DNA of 56,892 nt from a bacterium (GTDB lineage Bacteria > Bacillota > Clostridia > Oscillospirales > Oscillospiraceae). Each line of letters opens with the position of its first letter. The first letter of the stretch is position 1. The position numbers were made by a program, and so were the translations under genes. A model generated the notes under the pieces. The model worked only from the letters and a program-made list of their open reading frames with translations. It did not search any database and was not told the DNA's origin. Location of the stretch: assembly GCA_019424865.1 (NCBI GenBank), contig JAHYYS010000004.1, positions 1 through 56,892 of the forward strand, written 5' to 3'. Positions 50,034 to 56,892 of this stretch are shown here, piece by piece.

Positions 50034-50516
50034 TTATACTCCTTCCAACGAGACCCGCAGCTTTTTCAGCCCGGTATACAGCCGGGTCTTCACCGTGCTC
50101 AGCGGCGTTCCGGTGACAGCGCTGATCTCCTTCAGCGTCAGTTCCTCAAAAAAGCGCAGGCGGATAATGGTCGCCACTTCCGGCGGCAGGGCGTCAATCC
50201 GGGCCGCCAGGCCGTCGTCGGCAAGGGGCGGATCCTCATAGCTGCCCATATCCAGGGCCTCCGGCGGGACAAAGGTCACCCGCCCCCGCTGACGCAGCAG
50301 ATCCGTGCACACATTGACCAAAATCCGGTAAAACCATGGGCGGATGGCCTCCGGATCCCGCAGGGCGTCCTGCTGCTCCCAGGCTCTGCACACGGCGGTC
50401 TGCACCGCGTCCAGCGCCTCGTCCCGGTTTTTCAAATAGCTGTATGCCAGCCGGTAAAATCGCGCCTGCCCCTTTGTCACATAGTCGGTGAGCAGCGCCT
50501 CGCGCGCCTTTGACAC
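50034..50516 (-). CDS. ECF-type RNA polymerase sigma factor (SigV-like)
   Basis: The 160-residue protein contains only sigma regions 2 and 4. Region 2 is AREALLTDYVTKGQARFYRLAYSYLKNRDEALDAVQTAVCRAWEQ with the core-binding helix. Region 4 is LPPEVATIIRLRFFEELTLKEISAVTGTPLSTVKTRLYTGLKKLR with its helix-turn-helix. It is coupled to the RsiV-like gene and has an ECF-style promoter (GCAAAC / CGTCTA) upstream, fitting autoregulation. Targets elsewhere are unknown. Confidence 0.92.
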   Translation of the reverse strand: MSKAREALLTDYVTKGQARFYRLAYSYLKNRDEALDAVQTAVCRAWEQQDALRDPEAIRPWFYRILVNVCTDLLRQRGRVTFVPPEALDMGSYEDPPLADDGLAARIDALPPEVATIIRLRFFEELTLKEISAVTGTPLSTVKTRLYTGLKKLRVSLEGV

Positions 50517-50550
50517 TGTTGTAACGGTCCTTTCTGCTCTTTTCTTTGTA

Positions 50551-50579
50551 TAGACGAACGAAACTGGGGAAAAGTTTGC
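50551..50579 (-). promoter_or_regulatory. ECF-type autoregulated promoter of the sigma gene
   Basis: Minus-strand GCAAACTTTT (-35, from 50579) and CGTCTATAC (-10, 50551-50556 core) with 17 bases between the hexamers do not look like sigma-A boxes. They resemble the GCAAC/CGTC pattern of ECF30/SigV-type promoters. It sits in the 69-bp gap before the sigma gene. Confidence 0.65.
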
Positions 50580-50585
50580 GTTATT

Positions 50586-51218
50586 TCAGGATTTCTGCTG
50601 TTTTTCCTCTCTCAGCGCTTCTGATGCCGCGCCCAGCCTGTCTTCCGCCCGCTGAGGCAGGCCGCCCACAATCATCTGCTCGGCCAGCGCCGCCATCTCC
50701 TCCGCAGGCTCCGCCATGCCGCCCTCCGCCCAGGCGCGCACCAGTCCCACCACGCCGGAGACCACAAACTCCAGATAGTAGTTGGTCCCGGCGGCGCTGC
50801 CCAGGTCATAAAACCCGTTCCACTCCCGCAGGTACATGTCATAAATCAGCTTTTGCAGGCGGCCGAAAAACAGTTCTTCCCCCCGGCGGCCCAAAATTGT
50901 GGCGAATATCTCTTTGTTGCCCCGGACAAAGCGGAACACCGCGGTCAGAACAGGCCGCAGGCCGCCCCGCGCATGCTCCGCGTTATAGCCTGCCAGCACG
51001 CCGTGCAGCTGCTGAAACAGCTCCTGCTCCACCTGTTCGCGCATATCATAGAGATCCTTATAGTGGCTGTAAAAGGTGCCCCGATTCACATCCGCCAAGT
51101 CCGTCAGCTCCCGGACTGTAATGTCCTTCAGTTCCTTCTCCCGCATCAGCGCAGCCAATGCCTCCTGCAGCCGCTTGCGTGTGCGGCGCACCCGCCGGTC
51201 CTGTTCGTTGTGTTCCAT
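50586..51218 (-). CDS. TetR/AcrR-family transcriptional regulator
   Basis: The start at 51218 (MEHNEQDRRVRRTRKRLQEAL) has GGGAGAAGG upstream and gives 210 residues; an earlier in-frame ATG at 51419 would cover the divergent promoter region. The helix-turn-helix is at about residues 18-60 (ELKDITVRELTDLADVNRGTFYSHYKDLYDMRE), a classical TetR pattern with the tyrosine-rich recognition helix. The C domain resembles PF14278. It is divergent from the MacB-like ABC operon, which it probably controls. Confidence 0.87.
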   Translation of the reverse strand: MEHNEQDRRVRRTRKRLQEALAALMREKELKDITVRELTDLADVNRGTFYSHYKDLYDMREQVEQELFQQLHGVLAGYNAEHARGGLRPVLTAVFRFVRGNKEIFATILGRRGEELFFGRLQKLIYDMYLREWNGFYDLGSAAGTNYYLEFVVSGVVGLVRAWAEGGMAEPAEEMAALAEQMIVGGLPQRAEDRLGAASEALREEKQQKS

Positions 51219-51342
51219 CCTTCTCCCGCTCCAAACAGAAAAAATTTTTGAAATAAAGTTCAACATATCGTGCGCCTTCTGTCCGTTTTTGCACAGACAG
51301 GCCGGATATTGCCGATTGCGCTGCATCTCCAATTTATTATAT

Positions 51343-51371
51343 ATTATAATTGACACTTGAGCAGTAATCAA
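51343..51371 (-). promoter_or_regulatory. promoter of the tetR gene, with nearby inverted repeat
   Basis: Minus-strand TTGATT (51366-51371), 17-base spacer, TATAAT (51343-51348). GAGCAG (51359-51364) and CTGCTC (51375-51380) form an inverted repeat across the -35 that could be the operator. A convincing plus-strand promoter for the ABC genes was not found, although a TTGACA is present at 51350. Confidence 0.62.
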
Positions 51372-51412
51372 CATCTGCTCTTTATCTTCGGCTGTTCCGG
51401 CGGAGGCATAAC

Positions 51413-52114
51413 ATGGCATATATTTCTTTTCAACAGGTGGTCAAGCGCTATCAAATGGGCGAAGTCACCATCACCGCGGCCGACCATATCACCTTTGAGG
51501 TGGACAAGGGGGAGTTTGTCATCATTGTGGGCCCCTCCGGCGCCGGCAAGACCACGGTGCTGAATATCTTGGGCGGCATGGACTCCTGCGACGAGGGGAC
51601 CATCACTGTGGACGGCAGCCTGATCAGCGGGTACAGCAGCCGGCAGCTGACCACCTACCGCCGCTACGACATTGGGTTCGTCTTTCAATTTTACAACCTG
51701 GTGCAGAATCTGACTGCCCTGGAAAACGTGGAGCTGGCTGCCCAGATCTGCCGGGACCCTCTGGATGCGGAGGATGTCCTGTGCCATGTGGGACTGGGGG
51801 AGCGGCTGAACAACTTTCCCGCCCAGCTCTCCGGCGGGGAGCAGCAGCGGGTAGCCATCGCCCGGGCCCTGGCGAAAAACCCCAAGCTGCTGCTGTGCGA
51901 CGAGCCCACCGGCGCGCTGGACTATATCACCGGAAAGTCCATCCTGAAGCTGCTTCAGGATACCTGCCGCCAGCAGGGCATGACTGTGGTCGTTATTACC
52001 CATAACACAGCCATCGCCCCCATGGCGGACAAGGTAATACATGTAAAAAACGGACGGGTGGACCGTGTGGAGCGCAATCCGGTCCCCATTCCTGTGGAGC
52101 AAATTGAGTGGTAG
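51413..52114 (+). CDS. ABC transporter ATP-binding protein, MacB/LolD/FtsE type
   Basis: The 233-residue ATPase has Walker A GPSGAGKTTVLN near residue 40, the Q-loop FVFQFYNLVQNLTALENVELAAQ typical of the MacB/LolD group, signature LSGGEQQRVAIARALAKNP and Walker B LLCDEPTGALDY, plus the H-loop VVITHN. It is 24 bases before the giant permease and forms a mechanotransmission-type (not classical import) ABC complex with it. GGCGGAGG serves as ribosome site. Confidence 0.93.
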   Translation: MAYISFQQVVKRYQMGEVTITAADHITFEVDKGEFVIIVGPSGAGKTTVLNILGGMDSCDEGTITVDGSLISGYSSRQLTTYRRYDIGFVFQFYNLVQNLTALENVELAAQICRDPLDAEDVLCHVGLGERLNNFPAQLSGGEQQRVAIARALAKNPKLLLCDEPTGALDYITGKSILKLLQDTCRQQGMTVVVITHNTAIAPMADKVIHVKNGRVDRVERNPVPIPVEQIEW

Positions 52115-52138
52115 TCCAGCCGACAGGGAGGCAGAGAT

Positions 52139-55100
52139 ATGGCAAAACGCACCCCAAACCGCCTGCTGACCGACGCATTCCGCGAAATCCGGCACACCCG
52201 CAGCCGCTTTGTCTCCCTGATGGTCCTCTCAGCTCTGGCGGTGTGCTTTCTGGCCGGCCTGCGGGCCACGGCCCCGGACATGAAAAAGTCCGCAGATTCG
52301 TATTTTGATCAGCAGAATCTGATGGATCTGCGCATTGTCTCCACGCTGGGCCTGACGGAGGAGGACGCCGCCGCCCTGGCCGTCCAGCCGGGGGTGGCGG
52401 CGGTGGAGCGGGCCTATACAGTGGATGCCATTGTCCATCTGACCGAAAACGACTTTGTTGTAAAGGTTTTATCCTTTACCGGCTCTTCCGGACTCAACGT
52501 CCCCAGTCTGGCGGCGGGCCGCCTGCCGCAGGCGGCGGACGAATGTCTGGCCGAGCCCCTGCTGCTGGAGGAGACCGGCCTGGAGCTGGGGGATCAGATC
52601 ACCCTGGACACCGGCTCCGGCAGCTTTGAGGGCGCTCTCGGCACTGAGACCTACACCATTGTAGGGGCCGCCAATTCCCCGCTGTACATCGGCGTGGAGC
52701 GGGGCACCTCCACCCTCGGTACCGGTCAGGCGGCCGCCTTCGTGCTGCTGCCCCCGGAGGCCTTCACGCTGGATTATTACACGGATTTTTATCTCCAGGT
52801 GGAGGGATCCCGGGCGCTGGGCTGTTACACCAGTGCCTATACACAGCTGATGGACCGTTTTACCGATGGGCTGACGCCCTTTGCCGACCAGCGGGCCCAG
52901 CTGCGTGGAGACAGCATCCGGGACGAGGCCAACCAGCAGCTGGCCGACGCCCAGCAGGCGCTGGATGACGCAGAAGCCGAGGCGGAACAGGAGCTGGCCG
53001 ACGCCTGGAGCCAGCTGGAGGACGCCCGCCGGGAGCTGGACGACGGCTGGACGGACTACCACAGCGGTGTGCAGGAGCTGGACAACCAGGTGGCGGAGGC
53101 CAACCAGGAGCTCGCCGACGCCCAGCAGGCACTGGATGACGCCCTGGCCGGTTTGAACGAAGGGGAGCTTGAACTTGCCGACGCCCGGCAGGAGCTGGAC
53201 GTCGGCTGGGCAGACTATTACGGCGGTCTGGCCTCCTACCAGGATGGGCTGGCGGAATATGAAGATGGCAAACAGCAGTATGAGGACGGTTTGAAAGAAT
53301 ACCAGGACGGCCTGGCAGAATACGAGGACGGCAGGGACCAGGTGGAGGACGGCTGGGACGAGTACTATGACGGCCGGGCGGAGTATCGTGCCGGCGTCCG
53401 GCAGCTGGAAGAGAGCCGACAGCTCCTCCAGGCCCAGGAGCAGGTGTTCCAGGACGGCCTGACTGCCTTCCGCCAGAGTCTGTCCGCCCTGGGTCTGGAC
53501 AGCTATGCCGCCATGGACAACAGCCAGCTGCTGGCCGCCATGGCGGATACCGCCCAGGCCGCAGTGCTGGACGGGGCGCTGGACAGTGCCCGGGCCAGCC
53601 TGGACAGCGGCGTCCAGCTGCTGCGGGCCATCGAAGCCCTGCGCGCCAAGTTGGGGGAACATGCGGATGTTCCCCTCGCCTCTCTGGAGGAGCAGCAGCG
53701 CACCCTGGAGGCCGGGGTTGCCCAGCTGGAGGCGCAGCTTCTTCAGCTCCAGAGCGAGCTGGACGGTCTGAACCCGGAGGACGAGGACTATGAGGCAAAG
53801 CGGGAGATACTCAGCCAGCAGCTTCAGTCCTGTCAGGCCCAGCTGGAGGACCTGAAAAGCCAGCTGACCGACCTGTCGGCGCTGATCGCCGCCCGGCAGC
53901 AGCTGGACCTTCTGGAGGCCCAGCGGGACAGCTGCGGCCTGACTGACACCACCGCCGACGCCCTTCAGGCCCAGCTGGACGCCCTCTATACCACAGATTC
54001 GGAAGGGCAGACTGTCCCGGTGGGCACCGCCGTGTTTCTCGCCGGCCAGCAGCAGATCCAGCAGGGCTGGGAGCAGATCGCTGACGGCGAGGCAGAGCTG
54101 TCCTCCGCGTCCCGGCGGCTCTCCTCTGCCCGCAGGCAGCTGCGGGAGGCCGAGGAGGAGCTGGAGGCCGTGGAACAGGAGCTGGAGGAGGGCTGGGCCG
54201 AGCTGGAAGACGCCAGGGCAGAGGTGGAAAACGGCTGGGCCGAGTTGGAGAATGCCCGGCTGGAACTGGAAGACGCTCTGCAAACCCTTCAGGAGGGTGA
54301 ACAGGAGCTGATCGACGGCCGTGCGGAGCTGGACAGGGGCCGGCTCGAGTATGAGGACGGCCTGTCCGAGCTGGAGGATGCCAGGCAGACGCTGGCGGAG
54401 GAGACCGCCGATGCCCAGGCCCAGCTGCGGGACGCGCGCTCGGAGCTGAACGGCGGCGAGTCGGAGTATGCCGACGGCTTGAAGGAGTATGAGGACGGCA
54501 GGGCGGAGGCAGCTCAGGCCATTGCCGACGCCCGGAAGGAGCTGGAACAGGCCCGCCGGGAGGTGGACGAGCTGGAGGACTGCAGCTGGTATCTGTTGGA
54601 TCGGGACACCAATATGGGCTATGTCAGCTACTCCATGGATGCCGACCGTATGGGCAGTCTGGCCTCCGTCTTTCCCCTGATTTTCTTTTTGGTGGCGGCG
54701 CTGGTGTGCCTGACCACCATGACCCGCATGGTGGAGGAGCAGCGGGTTGCCATCGGCGGGCTGAAGGCTCTTGGCTACTCCCGGGGAGCCATTGCCGTCA
54801 AATATGTAGGCTATGGCTTTCTGGCCAGCACCATCGGCTCGCTGGCCGGTCTGGCGGTGGGGCTCACCCTGCTGCCCTGGATTATCTGCAACGCCTGGAA
54901 CATCATCTACACTCTGGGCCCCATTCAGTACGGTTTGGAGCCCGTCACCTCCGCGCTGGCCTGTCTGGCCGCCATCGGCACGGTTACGCTGTCCGCCCTG
55001 GCCGCCTGCTTCTCCGCCCTGACCGCCGTCCCCGCCCAGCTGATGCGCCCCAAATCCCCGCCCTCCGGCAAGCGGGTGCTGCTGGAACGGATTTCCTTTC

Positions 55101-56248
55101 TCTGGCGCCGGCTGTCCTTCAACGGGAAGATCACCATCCGAAACCTGTTTCGCTATCAGCGCCGGTTCTGGATGACGGTGATCGGCATCGGCGGCTGCGC
55201 GGCGCTTATCGTCACAGCCTTCGGCCTGCGGGACTCCATTTTTGCCATTATGGACAAGCAGTTTGAGGAGATCTACGGCTACACCGCCCAGATCTCCCTG
55301 GTGGATCAGGTCACGCCGGGTGAGCTTCAGGAGGTAACCCGCGCGCTGGACGAGAGCGACCTGGTCTCCCGCTGGCTGATCTGCCGCAGCGAGTCTGTCA
55401 CCGCCCAAACCGATCGCTACACGGTGGACTGCACCCTTCAGGTAACCGAAGACCAGGCTGCGCTGGAGCCCTTTGTCCATCTGCGCCACCGCACTGACAG
55501 CAATCCGGTAACGCTCCCGGACGACGGCGTGGTGCTCACCGAAAAGCTGGCCTCTCTGCTGGGCGTTCAGGCGGGAGACACCGTTATTCTGGACGGGGCC
55601 CAGCGGGTGGAAATTCAGGTGGCCGACATCACAGAGCACTATATCCAGCACTATGTATACATGACCGACGACTATTATCAGGCCCTTTTTGGCAGCGCTC
55701 CCCAGCAGAACCTGCTTCTTGCCGACTACCCCACCGACGCAGCCGCGACAGAGGATCTGGAGCGCACTCTGGTGGGACTGGACGGGGTCACCTCTCTGAC
55801 CCGCGCGGAGGACACCCGGAAGACCTTTGCCTCCAGCCTGGAAAGCGTGGACTATGCCGTGGTTCTGATCATTGTGTGCGCCGCGGCGCTGGCCTTTGTG
55901 GTGCTCTATAACCTGACCAACATCAATATTACCGAGCGGATGCGGGAGCTGGCCACACTGAAGGTCCTGGGCTTTTACGACCGGGAGCTGTCCGCCTATA
56001 TCTATCGTGAAAACGTGATCCTGACAATATTCGGCGTATGTCTGGGCATGCTGATGGGGAAGCTGCTCCACCAGTGGCTGATTCTGACAGTGGAGATCGA
56101 CCTTTTGATGTTCGGCCGGGTACTGGAGCCCACCAGCTACGGCTATGCCGCAGCCCTGACAGCGCTCTTCTCCCTGCTGATCAACCTGGCCGCCCACAGA
56201 AAGCTGAAAAAGCTGGACATGGTGGAGTCCCTGAAGACAGTGGAATAA
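52139..56248 (+). CDS. giant FtsX-type ABC permease with long extracellular coiled coil
   Basis: The 1369-residue protein starts with a membrane helix (FVSLMVLSALAVCFLAGLRA, about 21-42) and a MacB-PCD-like extracellular part to about 250. Then comes a 555-residue acidic coiled coil (about 257-812) rich in QLxDAxxEL and YxDG heptads. After this are a group of helices (about 839-1000) with an FtsX domain (VAIGGLKALGYSRGAIAVKY), a second extracellular domain, and the last FtsX block (about 1235-1365, ITERMRELATLKVLGFYDRELSAYIYRE). MacB-like exporters usually lack such a stalk. It would reach far into the wall and could move peptides or signal. Start and length are secure; the function is not. 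Confidence 0.88.
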   Translation: MAKRTPNRLLTDAFREIRHTRSRFVSLMVLSALAVCFLAGLRATAPDMKKSADSYFDQQNLMDLRIVSTLGLTEEDAAALAVQPGVAAVERAYTVDAIVHLTENDFVVKVLSFTGSSGLNVPSLAAGRLPQAADECLAEPLLLEETGLELGDQITLDTGSGSFEGALGTETYTIVGAANSPLYIGVERGTSTLGTGQAAAFVLLPPEAFTLDYYTDFYLQVEGSRALGCYTSAYTQLMDRFTDGLTPFADQRAQLRGDSIRDEANQQLADAQQALDDAEAEAEQELADAWSQLEDARRELDDGWTDYHSGVQELDNQVAEANQELADAQQALDDALAGLNEGELELADARQELDVGWADYYGGLASYQDGLAEYEDGKQQYEDGLKEYQDGLAEYEDGRDQVEDGWDEYYDGRAEYRAGVRQLEESRQLLQAQEQVFQDGLTAFRQSLSALGLDSYAAMDNSQLLAAMADTAQAAVLDGALDSARASLDSGVQLLRAIEALRAKLGEHADVPLASLEEQQRTLEAGVAQLEAQLLQLQSELDGLNPEDEDYEAKREILSQQLQSCQAQLEDLKSQLTDLSALIAARQQLDLLEAQRDSCGLTDTTADALQAQLDALYTTDSEGQTVPVGTAVFLAGQQQIQQGWEQIADGEAELSSASRRLSSARRQLREAEEELEAVEQELEEGWAELEDARAEVENGWAELENARLELEDALQTLQEGEQELIDGRAELDRGRLEYEDGLSELEDARQTLAEETADAQAQLRDARSELNGGESEYADGLKEYEDGRAEAAQAIADARKELEQARREVDELEDCSWYLLDRDTNMGYVSYSMDADRMGSLASVFPLIFFLVAALVCLTTMTRMVEEQRVAIGGLKALGYSRGAIAVKYVGYGFLASTIGSLAGLAVGLTLLPWIICNAWNIIYTLGPIQYGLEPVTSALACLAAIGTVTLSALAACFSALTAVPAQLMRPKSPPSGKRVLLERISFLWRRLSFNGKITIRNLFRYQRRFWMTVIGIGGCAALIVTAFGLRDSIFAIMDKQFEEIYGYTAQISLVDQVTPGELQEVTRALDESDLVSRWLICRSESVTAQTDRYTVDCTLQVTEDQAALEPFVHLRHRTDSNPVTLPDDGVVLTEKLASLLGVQAGDTVILDGAQRVEIQVADITEHYIQHYVYMTDDYYQALFGSAPQQNLLLADYPTDAAATEDLERTLVGLDGVTSLTRAEDTRKTFASSLESVDYAVVLIIVCAAALAFVVLYNLTNINITERMRELATLKVLGFYDRELSAYIYRENVILTIFGVCLGMLMGKLLHQWLILTVEIDLLMFGRVLEPTSYGYAAALTALFSLLINLAAHRKLKKLDMVESLKTVE

Positions 56249-56270
56249 CCGATGGGCTTTTGTCCAAACA

Positions 56271-56337
56271 AGGACGGCTCCTCCCCTGGCGTAGAGGACG
56301 GCTCCTCCCCTGGCGGGGAGGAGCCGTCCTCTACGCC
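56271..56337 (+). repeat. 23-bp perfect hairpin with an adjacent direct repeat
   Basis: Bases 56288-56310 pair perfectly with 56315-56337 around a TGGC loop. The sequence AGGACGGCTCCTCCCCTGGC occurs twice, at 56271 and 56295, so the left arm is duplicated upstream. It lies about 40 bases after the FtsX stop and may end that transcript, but no T-run follows. Confidence 0.75.
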
Positions 56338-56365
56338 CCTTCTACCATCGCTGGATGAAAACAAT

Positions 56366-56627
56366 AAAAAAAGACGAGTATTCTTACAGCGTTTCAAATG
56401 CTATAAGAACACTCGTCATGAAAGGGGCGGTTAAAATCGACATTTCCTTGCGATAAGAAAAAACCGCCGCGCAGCGGCGTCCCCAAACCGGAGCCCAGCG
56501 ACAGCGGGTCCGGTTTGGAAGCGAGGAGCAGCAGAATGAGCGCGCGATGAGTTTTGCAATGAAATGAAAAAGCTCGTCGCAAGCGATATGTCGCTTGCGA
56601 CGAGCTGGAAGAAACCGTTAAAATCGA
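56366..56627 (-). repeat. hairpin-rich non-coding repeat with several minus-strand terminators
   Basis: Read on the minus strand the block contains four stem-loops, three of them followed by T-tracts. They are a 16-bp stem (56571-56606) then TTTTTC; CCAAACCGGA/TCCGGTTTGG (56483-56528); CGCCGC/GCGGCG (56465-56479) then TTTTTT; and an 18-bp stem that is complete only with G-U pairs on this strand (56373-56417) then seven T. Direct repeats GTTAAAATCGA flank it at 56430 and 56617. Short frames here are unconvincing as genes. It looks like an interspersed repeat. The stretch 56628-56801 adds two more GC-rich palindromes and no gene. Confidence 0.65.
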
Positions 56628-56801
56628 TATTTTCATCTTTGAGACCGTTAGAAGAAACACTGCCCAACGGCCCTTCTGGGCCGCGCGCGCGAGTGGCGCG
56701 TAAATTCCCGGCCTGCGGCCGGGAATTGCGCAGGGGCGGCTTTGCCGGCCCCGAGCATTTAAATGCCGAAGGGTGGAGCCGCCCTTCAGGCGGCGGAACC
56801 C

Positions 56802-56838
56802 AAAAAGAAAGACACGCTTTTCAGCGTGTCTTTCTTTT
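56802..56838 (-). terminator. terminator of tRNA-Arg
   Basis: A near-perfect 15-16-bp stem (AAAGAAAGACACGC with its complement, 56804-56817 and 56824-56837) directly follows the tRNA 3' end and runs into TTTCTTTTTGGG on the minus strand. Confidence 0.82.
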
Positions 56839-56892
56839 TGGTACGCCCGAAGGGACTCGAACCCCCAACATTCAGAACCGGAATCTGACGCT
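56839..56892 (-). tRNA. tRNA-Arg(CCG), 3' part only
   Basis: On the minus strand the window holds the anticodon stem TCAGA/TCTGA with loop TTCCGGT (anticodon CCG), the T-arm with GGTTCGAGTCC, the acceptor strand CGGGCGT, discriminator A and an encoded CCA (56839-56841). The D-arm and 5' acceptor strand are outside the right edge. Anticodon and encoded CCA are clear; the identity follows from the anticodon. Confidence 0.88.

Noticed and set aside
53237..53404. The regular heptad DNA as a CRISPR-like or tandem DNA repeat
   Set aside because: The repeat is at protein level; the nucleotide units have drifted and there are no spacers.
52469..56197. A 1242-codon open frame on the minus strand opposite the FtsX gene
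   Set aside because: It mirrors the coiled-coil gene, is low complexity, and has no ribosome site or family likeness; GC bias in the true gene leaves the antisense frame open.
56394..56667. Two overlapping minus-strand frames of 78 and 88 codons near the right end
   Set aside because: They run through terminator-like hairpins, lack ribosome sites and look like translations of an interspersed repeat.

Overview
The window is a 56.9 kb piece of a GC-rich Firmicutes chromosome. Consensus sigma-A promoters, strong GGAGG-type ribosome sites, an acc/fab operon using FabK, a THF riboswitch and an FrlB/FrlD-type Amadori locus all suggest a gut Oscillospiraceae (Flavonifractor / Intestinimonas / Lawsonibacter-like). 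This placement is inference from gene content and style; no rRNA or marker alignment was possible. Both ends cut tRNA genes on the minus strand: tRNA-Leu(GAG) on the left and tRNA-Arg(CCG) on the right.

Layout. (1) 0.15-9.9 kb, minus: one type II fatty-acid operon, acpP-accB-accC-accD-accA-fabH-fabK-fabD-fabG-fabF-fabZ-marR. It is driven by a near-perfect promoter with a tandem palindromic operator just downstream, probably the target of the FabT-like MarR protein at the operon's end. (2) 10-14.5 kb: a radical SAM/DUF4130 DNA-metabolism pair; an MFS efflux gene preceded by a 12-codon leader peptide and an erm-like set of alternative hairpins; a methyltransferase. (3) 14.6-18.6 kb: a structured repeat, CsoR-type repressor, a PLP enzyme plus folT under a THF riboswitch, and gap. 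(4) 18.9-26.4 kb: an orphan histidine-kinase-like protein, a Tet(M)-like GTPase fused to a YacP/Rae1-type NYN nuclease, a CmpB-type membrane protein, DUF1836, DegV and PrmA. (5) 26.5-31.4 kb: an EamA exporter and a TetR regulator (divergent), then PepD and a YfcC-type permease; matching operator sequences suggest one regulon. (6) 31.5-36.4 kb: a second copy of the structured repeat, a frameshifted SLC13-type permease with an M20 amidohydrolase, and a divergent multidomain regulator.

(7) 36.4-49 kb, minus: the most distinctive block. A GntR/UTRA regulator is followed by a nine-gene operon: FrlD-like sugar kinase, a complete Dpp-type ABC importer (two ATPases, two permeases, lipoprotein), HyuA/HyuB ATP-dependent hydantoinase/oxoprolinase subunits, and an FrlB-like SIS deglycase. 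It reads as an Amadori-product pathway with an added ring-opening amidohydrolase. (8) 49-56.3 kb: an ECF sigma / RsiV-like anti-sigma pair with its own ECF-type promoter, a TetR gene, and a MacB-like ATPase with a 1369-residue FtsX permease carrying a long coiled coil. (9) 56.3-56.9 kb: hairpin-rich non-coding repeat sequence next to the tRNA-Arg gene.

The best candidates for something undescribed are the Amadori/hydantoinase operon, the MFS leader-peptide attenuator, and the structured repeat whose two copies are each bracketed by a locus-specific duplicated hairpin.
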